DNA from: Pseudomonas sp. MYb327
GTDB taxonomy: Bacteria; Pseudomonadota; Gammaproteobacteria; Pseudomonadales; Pseudomonadaceae
Direction of reading: 5' to 3'
NCBI RefSeq assembly: GCF_040438925.1
Contig: NZ_CP159258.1
Coordinates: forward strand, 5,913,001 to 5,977,000
DNA length: 64,000 bases
Part shown: in pieces, positions 53,649 to 61,681 of the stretch
How the letters are laid out: each line of letters begins with the position of its first letter
Numbering within the stretch: position 1 is the stretch's first letter
Made by a program: the position numbers and the translations under genes
The notes under the pieces: model-generated
The model's database searches: none
What the model saw: the letters and a program-made list of their open reading frames with translations, nothing else
What the model was told of the DNA's origin: nothing

Positions 53649-54002
53649 CGTTAACTCCAGCTCTAATTTTTTTCTTTAGGGGCGCAGTTGGATCCAACGT
53701 GTCTGCGCGAGCTGGAGTGTAGGACTTTTCCTATGTTCACGTTGAGAATCTTTTGCTGTATTTAAATTTTACAATGGAGTATCTGGTTCTAATGGCGAGC
53801 CAATAGGGAGTAGTTAATTGTATGGCGATGTTAATGTAAGTAGCCTCCTGCCGGCGTTAACTATTTAGTGATGTGGTACTTGTTGTTTACTTGCCGAGCT
53901 AAATGAGAATAAGAGTTTTTGGCTAAAAGGCACTACAAAACATCGGTGTTTATGGCCTCCACTTTGCGAGACACTGCGGATATCCGTTGAATGGAGCCAC
54001 CC
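53649..54002. other. Intergenic region between ppoR and fpr
   Basis: AT-rich gap of 354 bp holding both divergent promoters, which I cannot place exactly. The ppoR leader hairpin lies at its left end. Apart from the 12-bp palindrome in that hairpin I see no lux-box-like dyad, and I see no gene. Confidence 0.5.
53654..53718 (-). promoter_or_regulatory. Inverted repeats that can sequester the ppoR ribosome-binding site
   Basis: On the ppoR mRNA strand ACTCCAGCTC (53718-53709) pairs perfectly with GAGCTGGAGT (53663-53654), whose GGAG is the ppoR Shine-Dalgarno, 6 nt before ATG. Inside, GCGCAG/CTGCGC pairs around the 12-bp palindrome GTTGGATCCAAC (53687-53698). An 18-nt A-rich bulge separates the stems on the 3' side. 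Confidence 0.6.
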
Positions 54003-54779
54003 ATGACCGCCAGTGAAGAGAAATTTACTCGCCAGACCTTGCTGGACGTCCAGCCCCTGACGCCGAACCTGTTTACCCTGCGGGCCACCAGGGATAAGGG
54101 CTTTCGATTTCGCTCAGGGCAATTTGCCCGGCTGGGTGTGACCAAGTCTGACGGCACCACGGTTTGGCGTGCCTACTCCATGGTGTCATCACCCTTTGAC
54201 GAGTTTCTCGAGTTCTTTTCCATTGTCGTTCCGGGTGGCGAATTCACCAGTGAACTGAGTCGGCTGGGTGTCGGCGATACGCTATTGGTCGACCGCCAGG
54301 CTTATGGTTACCTGACGCTTGATCGCTTCGTTAACGGGCGTGATCTGTGGTTGTTATCCACAGGAACGGGGATCGCGCCATTTTTGTCGATCCTGCAGGA
54401 CTTCGAGGTATGGGAAAAATTCGAGCGAATCATCCTGGTCTACAGCGTGCGCGAATCCCGCGAACTGGCGTATCAGGAGTTGATCGCCGGGCTGGCACAG
54501 CGCGACTATCTGGCGGAATACGCGCACAAGTTGCAGCTCATCAACACAGTGACCCGTGAACAACATCCCGGCGCCCTGAGTGGACGGATCACCACACTGA
54601 TCGAAAATGGCGAGCTGGAGCGTGCTGCCGGGGTAGCGCTGACGCCCGAATACTCACGAGTCATGCTCTGCGGCAACCCACAGATGATCGATGACACACG
54701 CAAGTTGCTCAAACAGCGCGACATGCATTTGAGTCTCAGCCGACGGCCCGGTCAGGTGGCTGTGGAAAACTTTTGGTAG
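54003..54779 (+). CDS. fpr: Ferredoxin/flavodoxin-NADP+ reductase
   Basis: FAD enzyme of 258 residues exchanging electrons between NADPH and ferredoxin or flavodoxin. FAD motif RAYSMVSSP (about 56-64), NADP site LSTGTGIAPFLSIL, and MLCGNPQMIDD near the end. The C-terminus ends in VENFW, giving an aromatic terminal residue as in bacterial subclass I enzymes that stack on FAD. ATG 54003 has ATGGAG 8 nt upstream; an in-frame ATG at 53991 is less likely. The locus resembles that of P. putida FprB. Confidence 0.9.
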   Translation: MTASEEKFTRQTLLDVQPLTPNLFTLRATRDKGFRFRSGQFARLGVTKSDGTTVWRAYSMVSSPFDEFLEFFSIVVPGGEFTSELSRLGVGDTLLVDRQAYGYLTLDRFVNGRDLWLLSTGTGIAPFLSILQDFEVWEKFERIILVYSVRESRELAYQELIAGLAQRDYLAEYAHKLQLINTVTREQHPGALSGRITTLIENGELERAAGVALTPEYSRVMLCGNPQMIDDTRKLLKQRDMHLSLSRRPGQVAVENFW

Positions 54780-54780
54780 A

Positions 54781-54809
54781 AAAAACGGCGCCAATGGGCG
54801 CCGTTTTTT
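54781..54809. terminator. Bidirectional terminator between fpr and mscL
   Basis: Perfect 12-bp stem AAAAACGGCGCC/GGCGCCGTTTTT with an AATG loop, placed between convergent genes. Confidence 0.92.
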
Positions 54810-54815
54810 ATTCCG

Positions 54816-55238
54816 TTAAAGCGGTCCAGGCCGATTGTTCTGGGCCTTGAGCAGGTCGCGAATTTCTCCCAGCAATTCCTCTTCTTTGGTTGGAACCGGC
54901 GGCAGGGAAGGAGCGACGGCCTCTTCACGCTTCAGTTGGTTGATGGCTTTGATGCCCATGAAGATCGCGAAAGCGACGATGACAAAGTCGATCAGGCTCT
55001 GGATGAATTTACCGTACGCCAACACCACCGCCGGCGCGTCGCCGCTGGCAGCCTTGAGCGTTATGGCCAGGTCACTGAAGTCCACCCCACCGATCAACAG
55101 CCCGATTGGCGGCATGATCACGTCACCGACAAACGAGGTAACGATCTTGCCGAAGGCGGCGCCAATGATGATGCCGACGGCCATGTCGATCACGTTGCCT
55201 TTGACCGCGAAGGCCTTGAACTCACTTATCACGCCCAT
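54816..55238 (-). CDS. mscL: Large-conductance mechanosensitive channel
   Basis: Homopentameric osmotic safety valve in the inner membrane, 140 residues. N-terminal amphipathic helix, pore helix [23 protein letters not shown] (about 15-37), periplasmic loop, second helix [18 protein letters not shown] and a C-terminal helix [16 protein letters not shown] are all present. Confidence 0.95.
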   Translation of the reverse strand: MGVISEFKAFAVKGNVIDMAVGIIIGAAFGKIVTSFVGDVIMPPIGLLIGGVDFSDLAITLKAASGDAPAVVLAYGKFIQSLIDFVIVAFAIFMGIKAINQLKREEAVAPSLPPVPTKEEELLGEIRDLLKAQNNRPGPL

Positions 55239-55364
55239 AGGTTATTTCCTTGTTACAGATGAGGTTGGTGAACGCAGTGTAAATCAGCAAAACAGATCTT
55301 GCTCGACACGCCTGCTTACAGAGCAGCCCTCTATCGACCTGAGCATTTGCGAAAAGTTTACAAA

Positions 55365-55493
55365 ATGCCATTACTGCAGAATTGGCAAGATTGGGGCTGC
55401 ATTGCCGTTTCCTTAATAATGCACGTCGTCATCATTGGTTTTTTCTTACCGGCAGTTCATTGGTTTATGACGAGCAGAAGTCCGGGTCATTGA
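55365..55493 (+). CDS. Possible small membrane protein
   Basis: Frame of 42 residues (MPLLQNWQDWGCIAVSLIMH...) with one good transmembrane helix and a short polar tail. The helix and the high isoleucine/valine content favour a real peptide, but there is no clear Shine-Dalgarno and no family that I recognise. Confidence 0.3.
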   Translation: MPLLQNWQDWGCIAVSLIMHVVIIGFFLPAVHWFMTSRSPGH

Positions 55494-55578
55494 AAGCCAA
55501 AGGAATAAAGCGCGACTTGAAAGTTGCGGGCTAAGAATTTTCTGCGGGTGATCGAAGCAGGGGGGATTTATAGTTTTG

Positions 55579-55612
55579 TTGGTTGGTTGGTTGGTTGGTT
55601 GGTTGGTTGGTT
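55579..55612. repeat. TTGG tetranucleotide tandem repeat
   Basis: Eight and a half uninterrupted copies of TTGG, 228 bp before the radA start. Flanked by T-rich sequence on both sides. Confidence 0.95.
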
Positions 55613-55839
55613 GTTGTTTTGCAAGTTGTACGCGCAAGTTTGAAATGTCACGGGGTTGTACAGGTAGTGGGCCGTAGTAACGAGCTATCGAGCGAAACTT
55701 TGTACAAGTTTTTATCAAGAGATCATTGAATGAAGAGTTCAGTCAGCGAGAAAAGATGATGTTCAGGATCCGCTGGGCAACTCCACCGCGCTCACCCAGT
55801 CCACCTGCGCTATCATCGCGGTTTTTGCCGGGAGTTCAG

Positions 55840-57207
55840 ATGGCCAAGGCCAAGCGCATGTACGGCTGCACGGAGTGCGGCTCAACCTTCCCGAAGTGGG
55901 CCGGCCAGTGCGGTGAATGCGGCGCCTGGAACACATTGACCGAGACCATGGTGGAGAGCGGCGGGGCCGCGGCACCCAGCGGTCGCACCGGTTGGACCGG
56001 CCAGCAGGCACAGATCAAGACCCTGGCCGAAGTCAGCGTCGAGGAAATTCCGCGCTTTTCCACCGCATCCAGCGAGCTGGATCGAGTGCTGGGTGGTGGC
56101 TTGGTCGACGGTTCGGTTGTGCTGATCGGCGGTGACCCCGGTATCGGCAAGTCGACCATTCTGTTGCAGACCTTGTGCAACCTCGCGAAGGTTATGCCGG
56201 CGCTGTATGTCACCGGCGAAGAATCCCAGCAGCAAGTGGCCATGCGCGCCAGGCGCCTGGGGTTGCCTCAGGATCAGCTTCGCGTCATGACCGAAACCTG
56301 TATCGAAACCATCATCGCCACCGCCCGGCTGGAAAAGCCCAAGGTCATGGTGATCGACTCGATCCAGACGATTTTCACCGAGCAACTGCAATCGGCGCCG
56401 GGCGGCGTGTCCCAGGTTCGCGAAAGCGCGGCGTTGCTGGTGCGCTATGCCAAGCAGAGCGGCACGGCGATTTTCCTGGTGGGCCACGTGACGAAAGAAG
56501 GTGCGCTGGCCGGTCCGCGCGTTCTGGAGCATATGGTCGACACGGTCCTGTATTTCGAAGGCGAATCCGATGGGCGTTTGCGCCTCCTGCGGGCGGTGAA
56601 GAACCGTTTCGGCGCGGTTAACGAATTGGGCGTCTTTGGCATGACCGATAAAGGCTTGAAAGAAGTTTCAAACCCTTCGGCGATCTTTCTGACACGTGCT
56701 CAGGAGGAGGTCCCGGGTAGTGTGGTCATGGCAACCTGGGAAGGGACGCGACCGATGCTGGTGGAAGTCCAGGCGTTGGTGGATGACAGTCATCTGGCCA
56801 ATCCGCGTCGGGTAACGCTGGGCCTGGACCAGAACCGACTGGCGATGTTGCTGGCGGTCCTGCATCGTCACGGCGGCATTCCTACCCATGATCAGGACGT
56901 ATTCCTCAACGTAGTCGGCGGCGTCAAAGTGCTGGAAACGGCCTCCGACCTGGCGTTGATGGCCGCGGTGATGTCGAGTTTGCGCAACCGTCCGTTGCCC
57001 CATGATTTGCTGGTGTTCGGTGAGGTAGGCCTGTCCGGCGAGGTGCGTCCGGTGCCGAGTGGCCAAGAGCGCCTGAAAGAAGCGGCCAAACACGGCTTCA
57101 AGCGTGCCATCGTACCGAAGGGCAATGCACCGAAAGAAGCTCCGCCGGGATTGCAGATCATTGCAGTAACCCGTCTGGAACAGGCACTCGACGCGTTGTT
57201 TGAATAA
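55840..57207 (+). CDS. radA: DNA repair protein RadA
   Basis: RecA-like helicase of 455 residues promoting branch migration in recombination. Four-cysteine zinc finger (CTECGSTFPKWAGQCGEC, about 9-26), Walker A GGDPGIGKST, Walker B VMVIDSIQT, the RadA-specific VKNRFGAVNELGVF and a Lon-like C-terminal domain (about 330-455, LLVFGEVGLSGEVRPV). ATG 55840 follows GGGAG and starts the family's MAKAK N-terminus; longer upstream frames are not supported. Confidence 0.95.
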   Translation: MAKAKRMYGCTECGSTFPKWAGQCGECGAWNTLTETMVESGGAAAPSGRTGWTGQQAQIKTLAEVSVEEIPRFSTASSELDRVLGGGLVDGSVVLIGGDPGIGKSTILLQTLCNLAKVMPALYVTGEESQQQVAMRARRLGLPQDQLRVMTETCIETIIATARLEKPKVMVIDSIQTIFTEQLQSAPGGVSQVRESAALLVRYAKQSGTAIFLVGHVTKEGALAGPRVLEHMVDTVLYFEGESDGRLRLLRAVKNRFGAVNELGVFGMTDKGLKEVSNPSAIFLTRAQEEVPGSVVMATWEGTRPMLVEVQALVDDSHLANPRRVTLGLDQNRLAMLLAVLHRHGGIPTHDQDVFLNVVGGVKVLETASDLALMAAVMSSLRNRPLPHDLLVFGEVGLSGEVRPVPSGQERLKEAAKHGFKRAIVPKGNAPKEAPPGLQIIAVTRLEQALDALFE

Positions 57208-57226
57208 CGCCGCCCCCTGTAGGCGC

Positions 57227-57595
57227 TCAGGCTTCGATCAGGGCGCCCAACTCTCGCTCCAGCTCCAGCGGATCAGCCAGGTTAAGCTCAATCAACCGCC
57301 GCAGCCGCTCGATAGACTCCAGGCTGATGTGACGGCAGACAAAGCCCAATTGGCCATGATCTTCGTGGGTCAGATGCACATCCATCCTGATTTCATTGTC
57401 ATCATTCAGATGAATATCGACTGAAAAGTCCTTTGCCCGATCCCCCAGCCACGGTTCCGGGCGTTCGATCAGCAAACCTTTGAGTGACAGGTCAATCAAC
57501 TTCACCGGCCAGATAAATTCGCCCTGAATCAGCTCGGTTCGGGCATCGAACGCAATACGTTTGAAGCGGCGACGTTCGGCAGGGTGTTCGCTCAT
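57227..57595 (-). CDS. mapZ: Single-domain PilZ c-di-GMP-binding protein (PA4608/MapZ-like)
   Basis: PilZ protein of 122 residues. The c-di-GMP motifs RRRFKR (RxxxR, about 8-13) and DLSLKG (D/NxSxxG, about 35-40) are intact. Position between radA and cstA matches P. aeruginosa PA4608, known as MapZ, which binds the chemotaxis methyltransferase CheR1 in a c-di-GMP-dependent way. Orthology by length and neighbourhood is likely but unverified. Convergent with radA (19 bp gap). Confidence 0.84.
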   Translation of the reverse strand: MSEHPAERRRFKRIAFDARTELIQGEFIWPVKLIDLSLKGLLIERPEPWLGDRAKDFSVDIHLNDDNEIRMDVHLTHEDHGQLGFVCRHISLESIERLRRLIELNLADPLELERELGALIEA

Positions 57596-57754
57596 GGCGC
57601 GATCCTCGGAAATGTACGCTGACTATAGACCGGCATTGTTAAAGGCTGCCAGGACGCAGGGGCGTCTAGACCAATGTTGGGTATGGTCTTTGCCGTCAGG
57701 AGAGCTAAACTCGGAGTGGCTGTCTTTCTTGTCCACTCTGGCTGGAATCATAAA

Positions 57755-59821
57755 ATGAAAAATAATAATAGCCCGCTACGCCACATACCCTGGCTGGTGC
57801 TGGCAATCGTAGGAGCGTGCGCCCTTGGCGTAGTGGCATTACGCCGCGGCGAGGCGATCAACGCCTTGTGGATTGTGGTCGCTGCAGTGGCCATCTATCT
57901 GGTTGCGTATCGCTACTACAGTCTGTTCATCGCTAACAATGTGATGCAACTCGACCCGCGACGCGCCACCCCCGCCGTACTCAACAATGACGGTCTGGAC
58001 TACGTACCGACCAACAAACATATCCTCTTCGGTCACCACTTCGCGGCTATCGCTGGCGCGGGGCCTCTGGTCGGTCCGGTGCTGGCGGCGCAAATGGGCT
58101 ACCTGCCCGGTACGCTGTGGCTGATCGCCGGTGTGGTGCTGGCCGGTGCGGTGCAGGATTTCATGGTCCTGTTCATGTCGACTCGCCGCAACGGTCGCTC
58201 TCTGGGTGACATGGTCCGCGAAGAAATGGGCCGCATCCCCGGCACTATCGCGCTGTTCGGCTGCTTCCTGATCATGATTATCATCCTCGCGGTGCTGGCG
58301 CTGATCGTGGTCAAGGCCCTGGCCGAAAGCCCTTGGGGCATTTTCACGGTGATGGCGACCATCCCGATCGCGATGTTCATGGGCATCTACATGCGCTACA
58401 TCCGCCCGGGCCGTATCGGTGAAATCTCCGTGATCGGTGTATTGCTGCTGCTGGGTTCGATCTGGCTGGGCGGGCAGATTGCCGCCGATCCGGTCTGGGC
58501 CAAAGCGTTTACCTTCACCGGAATCCAGATCACCTGGATGCTGATTGGCTACGGTTTTGTCGCTGCCGTTTTGCCGGTATGGCTGATTCTGGCGCCGCGT
58601 GACTACCTGTCGACCTTCCTGAAAATCGGCACCATCGTCGCCTTGGCCATCGGCATTCTGGTGACCATGCCCGAGCTGAAAATGCCGGCACTGACCCAGT
58701 TCATCGACGGCACCGGTCCGGTATGGAAGGGCGGGCTGTTCCCGTTCCTGTTCATCACCATTGCCTGTGGCGCGGTGTCCGGTTTCCATGCGCTGATCTC
58801 TTCCGGCACCACGCCGAAACTGCTGGATAACGAGGTTAACGCCCGTTACATCGGCTACGGCGGCATGCTGATGGAATCGTTCGTCGCCATCATGGCCATG
58901 GTCGCTGCCTCGGTGATTGAACCAGGTGTGTACTTCGCCATGAACAGCCCGGCCGCCGTGGTCGGCGGTGATGTGGTGGCCGTTGCGCAAGTGGTCAGCA
59001 GTTGGGGTTTCGCGATTACTCCGGAAGCGCTGCAAGCGGTGGCCCACGACATCGGTGAAACCACCATCCTGGCCCGTGCGGGCGGTGCGCCGACCCTGGC
59101 GGTCGGTATCGCGCAAATCCTGCACAGTGTATTGCCGGGTGAGAACACCATGGCGTTCTGGTATCACTTCGCGATCCTGTTCGAAGCGCTGTTCATCCTG
59201 ACGGCGGTGGACGCCGGTACCCGTGCCGGTCGATTCATGCTGCAAGATTTGCTCGGTTCCTTCGTGCCATCGCTGAAACGTACCGAATCCTGGACCGCCA
59301 ACCTGATCGCGACCGCCGGTTGCGTGGCGATGTGGGGCTGGTTGTTGTACCAGGGCGTGATCGATCCGTTGGGTGGTATCAACACCTTGTGGCCGCTGTT
59401 CGGTATCTCCAACCAGATGCTGGCCGGTATCGCGCTGATGCTCGGCACTGTCGTGCTGATCAAAATGAAACGCCAGCGCTACATCTGGGTGACCTTGCTG
59501 CCAGCGGCATGGCTGCTGATTTGCACCACCACGGCGGGCTTCATCAAGCTGTTCGACGCCAACCCGGCGATCGGTTTCCTGGCCCTGGCCAAGAAGTACA
59601 GCGATGCCCTGGCCAATGGTCAGATCCTTGCCCCGGCCAAGGACATCACACAGATGCAGCACGTGATCTTCAACGCCTACACCAACGCAACACTGACCGC
59701 GCTGTTCCTGTTCGTGGTGTTCAGTATCCTGTTCTATGCACTCAAGGTTGGCATTGCCTCCTGGGGTAAAAAAGAACGTACGGATAAAGAGTCGCCATTC
59801 CAGGCCCTGCCGGATGCTTGA
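57755..59821 (+). CDS. cstA: Carbon starvation protein CstA / pyruvate transporter
   Basis: Inner-membrane transporter of 688 residues with about 16-18 helices. Conserved segments are [29 protein letters not shown]-like [30 protein letters not shown] and [14 protein letters not shown]. coli relatives (CstA, BtsT) take up pyruvate or peptides during carbon starvation, and the cstA-yjiX-yjiA order equals E. coli btsT-yjiX-yjiA. The start at 57755 gives [14 protein letters not shown]; no strong Shine-Dalgarno precedes it, and an A-rich Crc/Hfq-type motif covers the first codons. Confidence 0.92.
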   Translation: MKNNNSPLRHIPWLVLAIVGACALGVVALRRGEAINALWIVVAAVAIYLVAYRYYSLFIANNVMQLDPRRATPAVLNNDGLDYVPTNKHILFGHHFAAIAGAGPLVGPVLAAQMGYLPGTLWLIAGVVLAGAVQDFMVLFMSTRRNGRSLGDMVREEMGRIPGTIALFGCFLIMIIILAVLALIVVKALAESPWGIFTVMATIPIAMFMGIYMRYIRPGRIGEISVIGVLLLLGSIWLGGQIAADPVWAKAFTFTGIQITWMLIGYGFVAAVLPVWLILAPRDYLSTFLKIGTIVALAIGILVTMPELKMPALTQFIDGTGPVWKGGLFPFLFITIACGAVSGFHALISSGTTPKLLDNEVNARYIGYGGMLMESFVAIMAMVAASVIEPGVYFAMNSPAAVVGGDVVAVAQVVSSWGFAITPEALQAVAHDIGETTILARAGGAPTLAVGIAQILHSVLPGENTMAFWYHFAILFEALFILTAVDAGTRAGRFMLQDLLGSFVPSLKRTESWTANLIATAGCVAMWGWLLYQGVIDPLGGINTLWPLFGISNQMLAGIALMLGTVVLIKMKRQRYIWVTLLPAAWLLICTTTAGFIKLFDANPAIGFLALAKKYSDALANGQILAPAKDITQMQHVIFNAYTNATLTALFLFVVFSILFYALKVGIASWGKKERTDKESPFQALPDA
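57758..57770 (+). promoter_or_regulatory. Crc/Hfq catabolite-activity motif at the cstA start
   Basis: AAAAATAATAATA directly after the cstA ATG contains AATAATAA (57761-57768), matching the AANAANAA pattern bound by Hfq-Crc in Pseudomonas to block translation when preferred carbon sources are present. Confidence 0.65.
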
Positions 59822-59835
59822 GCGAGGAGTGCAGC

Positions 59836-60033
59836 ATGTTCAATGACCTGAGTCGCCTCGGTAAATACCTCGGTCAGGCCGCGCGCCTGATGGTCGGCAT
59901 GCCCGACTACGACAATTACGTCGAGCACATGCAAACCAAACACCCGGACAAACCGGTAATGAGTTACGAGATGTTCTTTCGCGAACGTCAGGAGGCCCGT
60001 TACGGTGGCAAGGGTGGGCCGAAGTGCTGTTGA
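59836..60033 (+). CDS. yjiX: YbdD/YjiX family small protein (DUF466)
   Basis: Protein of 65 residues: [42 protein letters not shown], and a C-terminal GGKGGPKCC with two terminal cysteines. It accompanies CstA/BtsT transporters in many proteobacteria and is probably an accessory factor. Starts 14 bp after cstA with AGCGAGGAG as ribosome-binding site. Confidence 0.88.
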   Translation: MFNDLSRLGKYLGQAARLMVGMPDYDNYVEHMQTKHPDKPVMSYEMFFRERQEARYGGKGGPKCC

Positions 60034-60058
60034 GGCACGAGGTCTAGGCAACACACGA

Positions 60059-60128
60059 CTGTAGGAGCCCGGCTTGCCGGCGATAGCGATCTTCAGGTCG
60101 CTATGGCCGGCAAGCCGGGCTCCTACAG
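60059..60128. repeat. REPIN, TGTAGGAGC family, inside the cstA operon
   Basis: CTGTAGGAGCCCGGCTTGCC and inverted GGCAAGCCGGGCTCCTACAG, with inner TAGCGA/TCGCTA also pairing; a near-perfect long hairpin 27 bp before yjiA. Confidence 0.92.
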
Positions 60129-60155
60129 TTTTTTCAGCGCATGGGAGATCTTCTT

Positions 60156-61127
60156 TTGTCAGCTCCAATCCCCGTCACGATCCTCAGCGGCTTTCTCGGC
60201 GCCGGCAAAACTACCTTGCTGCGCCACCTGCTCAAAGCCGAGCACGGCCTGAAAATCGCCGTGATCGAAAACGAATTCAGCGACGCCGGCATCGACACCC
60301 AACTGTTGGGCGACGAGCCGGTACAAGTGATGACGCTGTCCAACGGTTGCGTCTGCTGCACCATCCACACCGACCTGACCAAGGCCTTGTATCTGCTGCT
60401 CGAACGCCTGGACTGCGGCGATATCGCGTTCGACCGTCTGGTAATCGAATGCACCGGTTTGGCCGATCCGGCACCGGTGACGCAGACCTTTTTCATCGAT
60501 GAGGAATTGCGCGAGCGCTACATCCTCGACGGCATCATCACGCTGGTGGATGCGGCGCACGCCGACACACACCTGAGCCAGACCATCGCCCAGGCGCAGA
60601 TCGGTTTTGCCGACCGCTTGCTGGTGAGTAAACGCGACCTGGTAGACGAGCCGAGCTTCAACGCATTGAGCGAACGACTGACCCGTATCAATCGTCGCGC
60701 ACCGATCCGTGTGGTCGACCACGGCAATATCGACTTGGCCGAACTGCTCGATGTGCGCGGCTTCAATCTCAATGCTGACCTCGGTGGGGGCATGAGTCTG
60801 CGCCCGGTGAGCCAAGCCCCGTCCATCGACCGCATTTCCAGCCTGGTGCTGCGTACCGACAAACCGCTCGATATCGACAAGCTCAGTGAGTTCATGAACG
60901 AGCTGCTGGAAGATCATGGCAAGCAATTGCTGCGCTACAAAGGCGTTTTGAACATCCTTGGCGAACCGCGCCGCATGGTGTTTCAGGGCGTGCTGAAGTT
61001 GTACGGTTTCGACTGGGACACCGAATGGGCCGAGGACGAAGTGCGCGAGAGCGTGATTGTGTTCATCGCCGATGATTTGCCGGAAGAGAAAATTCGCGAG
61101 GGATTTGCGCGAGTCGCGGTGGTGTGA
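60156..61127 (+). CDS. yjiA: CobW/YjiA family GTPase (metal chaperone-like)
   Basis: P-loop GTPase of 323 residues. Walker A GFLGAGKTTLL (about 12-22), the metal-binding SNGCVCCTIHTDL (GCxCC motif), switch ECTGLADPAP, base-recognition VSKRDLVD and a C-terminal CobW_C domain (about 225-320). COG0523 proteins act in Zn/Co/Ni handling. I chose TTG 60156 (MSAPIPVTILSGF) because GGGAGA lies 8 nt upstream and the product fits the family; ATG 60141 would place five extra residues across that ribosome-binding site. Confidence 0.88.
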   Translation: MSAPIPVTILSGFLGAGKTTLLRHLLKAEHGLKIAVIENEFSDAGIDTQLLGDEPVQVMTLSNGCVCCTIHTDLTKALYLLLERLDCGDIAFDRLVIECTGLADPAPVTQTFFIDEELRERYILDGIITLVDAAHADTHLSQTIAQAQIGFADRLLVSKRDLVDEPSFNALSERLTRINRRAPIRVVDHGNIDLAELLDVRGFNLNADLGGGMSLRPVSQAPSIDRISSLVLRTDKPLDIDKLSEFMNELLEDHGKQLLRYKGVLNILGEPRRMVFQGVLKLYGFDWDTEWAEDEVRESVIVFIADDLPEEKIREGFARVAVV

Positions 61128-61137
61128 AGCTGTGAGT

Positions 61138-61162
61138 GCCCATCGTGTGATGGGCATTTTTT
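61138..61162 (+). terminator. Rho-independent terminator after yjiA
   Basis: Stem TGCCCATC/GATGGGCA with a GTGT loop, followed by a run of T. It separates the core cstA block from the accessory lanthipeptide segment. Confidence 0.88.
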
Positions 61163-61467
61163 TGAGAATCAAAAAAGTTTATGCGAGAAAGTAAACGCTG
61201 ATTAGTTTGAATTAGTGTGCGGTAATATTTGGTCAAGTTTACAAAAGCATCTGTCGATCGATTTTGTTGAGCTGTCAGCGTGATTGATGGCTTTGGTTGT
61301 AACTGTCTGTGTGACTTGTAAGTGCATTGTTGGAAGTTGTTTCTGGTTGTAGTGCTTAAGAATATGTGGGTTTACATTTGGTTTGAATTGATAAGCGGTG
61401 GCATAGAGTTCTGAGTGATAAATTAAATGGGCGCCAACAAGGCGACTAATATTATCAGGAGAAACTT
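61163..61467. other. AT-rich region upstream of the lanthipeptide precursor
   Basis: Stretch of 305 bp, markedly richer in A/T than the genes to its left. It should carry the precursor promoter, but no convincing -35/-10 pair was found. A small hairpin CGCC-AACAA-GGCG (61432-61444) lies in the likely leader before the AGGAG site. I see no other gene here except a doubtful 21-codon frame at 61287-61352. Confidence 0.5.
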
Positions 61468-61620
61468 ATGCAAGAGCAAATCATGGATCTGTCCGGTGAA
61501 CTGGATGCCGAGTTCGAAGCTTACGTAAGTGCTGGCGATGCCAATGTCGGCGGGGAAGGTATGTGCACCAATATGTCGTGCGGCACCTTGCAGTGCACCG
61601 CTCTGGGCTGCGGCTGCTAA
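61468..61620 (+). CDS. Class II lanthipeptide precursor peptide
   Basis: Precursor of 50 residues. Acidic leader (1-31: MQEQIMDLSGELDAEFEAYV, then SAGDANVGGEG) with a Gly-Gly at 28-29 that could be the processing site. The core is MCTNMSCGTLQCTALGCGC (32-50), with five Cys (33, 38, 43, 48, 50) and four Ser/Thr (34, 37, 40, 44). An excellent AGGAG lies 7 nt before the ATG. The LanM synthetase gene follows 61 bp downstream. The C-terminal C-T-x3-C-x-C resembles the mersacidin group's C-T-x4-C-x-C, but the Glu of that group's lipid II motif is absent. Activity and ring pattern are unknown. Confidence 0.85.
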   Translation: MQEQIMDLSGELDAEFEAYVSAGDANVGGEGMCTNMSCGTLQCTALGCGC

Positions 61621-61629
61621 TTTCCCACT

Positions 61630-61661
61630 AAAGCAAGGTGGGTCGTGAGCCACCTTGCTTT
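61630..61661 (+). promoter_or_regulatory. Intercistronic hairpin between the precursor and lanM
   Basis: Perfect 12-bp stem AAAGCAAGGTGG/CCACCTTGCTTT with an 8-nt loop, 9 nt after the precursor stop. No T run follows, so it is a partial terminator or an mRNA-stabilising hairpin rather than a full stop. Confidence 0.8.
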
Positions 61662-61681
61662 ACCACGAGTGGTGAGCAATT

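Larger units (their letters stand above)
55239..55839. other. Intergenic region between mscL and radA
   Basis: Gap of 601 bp containing a doubtful small membrane-protein frame (55365-55493) and a TTGG tandem repeat (55579-55612). The rest, about 55613-55839, should carry the radA promoter; I cannot place it. Confidence 0.5.

Noticed and set aside
53649..54002. Search for a lux box upstream of fpr or ppoR
   Set aside because: The 12-bp palindrome at 53687-53698 is shorter than a typical 18-20 bp lux box and is better explained as part of the leader stem, so I did not call it an AHL-receptor binding site.
57839..59662. Long open frame (607 codons) antisense to cstA
   Set aside because: Composition is His/Gln/Arg/Asp-rich in the way of a high-GC antisense shadow. 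The plus strand encodes a clear CstA across the whole interval.
61287..61352. 21-codon Cys-rich frame (MALVVTVCVTCKCIVGSCFW) just upstream of the lanthipeptide precursor
   Set aside because: No leader region, weak ribosome-binding site and poor match to a LanM substrate. The AT-rich, TGT-rich stretch makes such a frame likely by chance.
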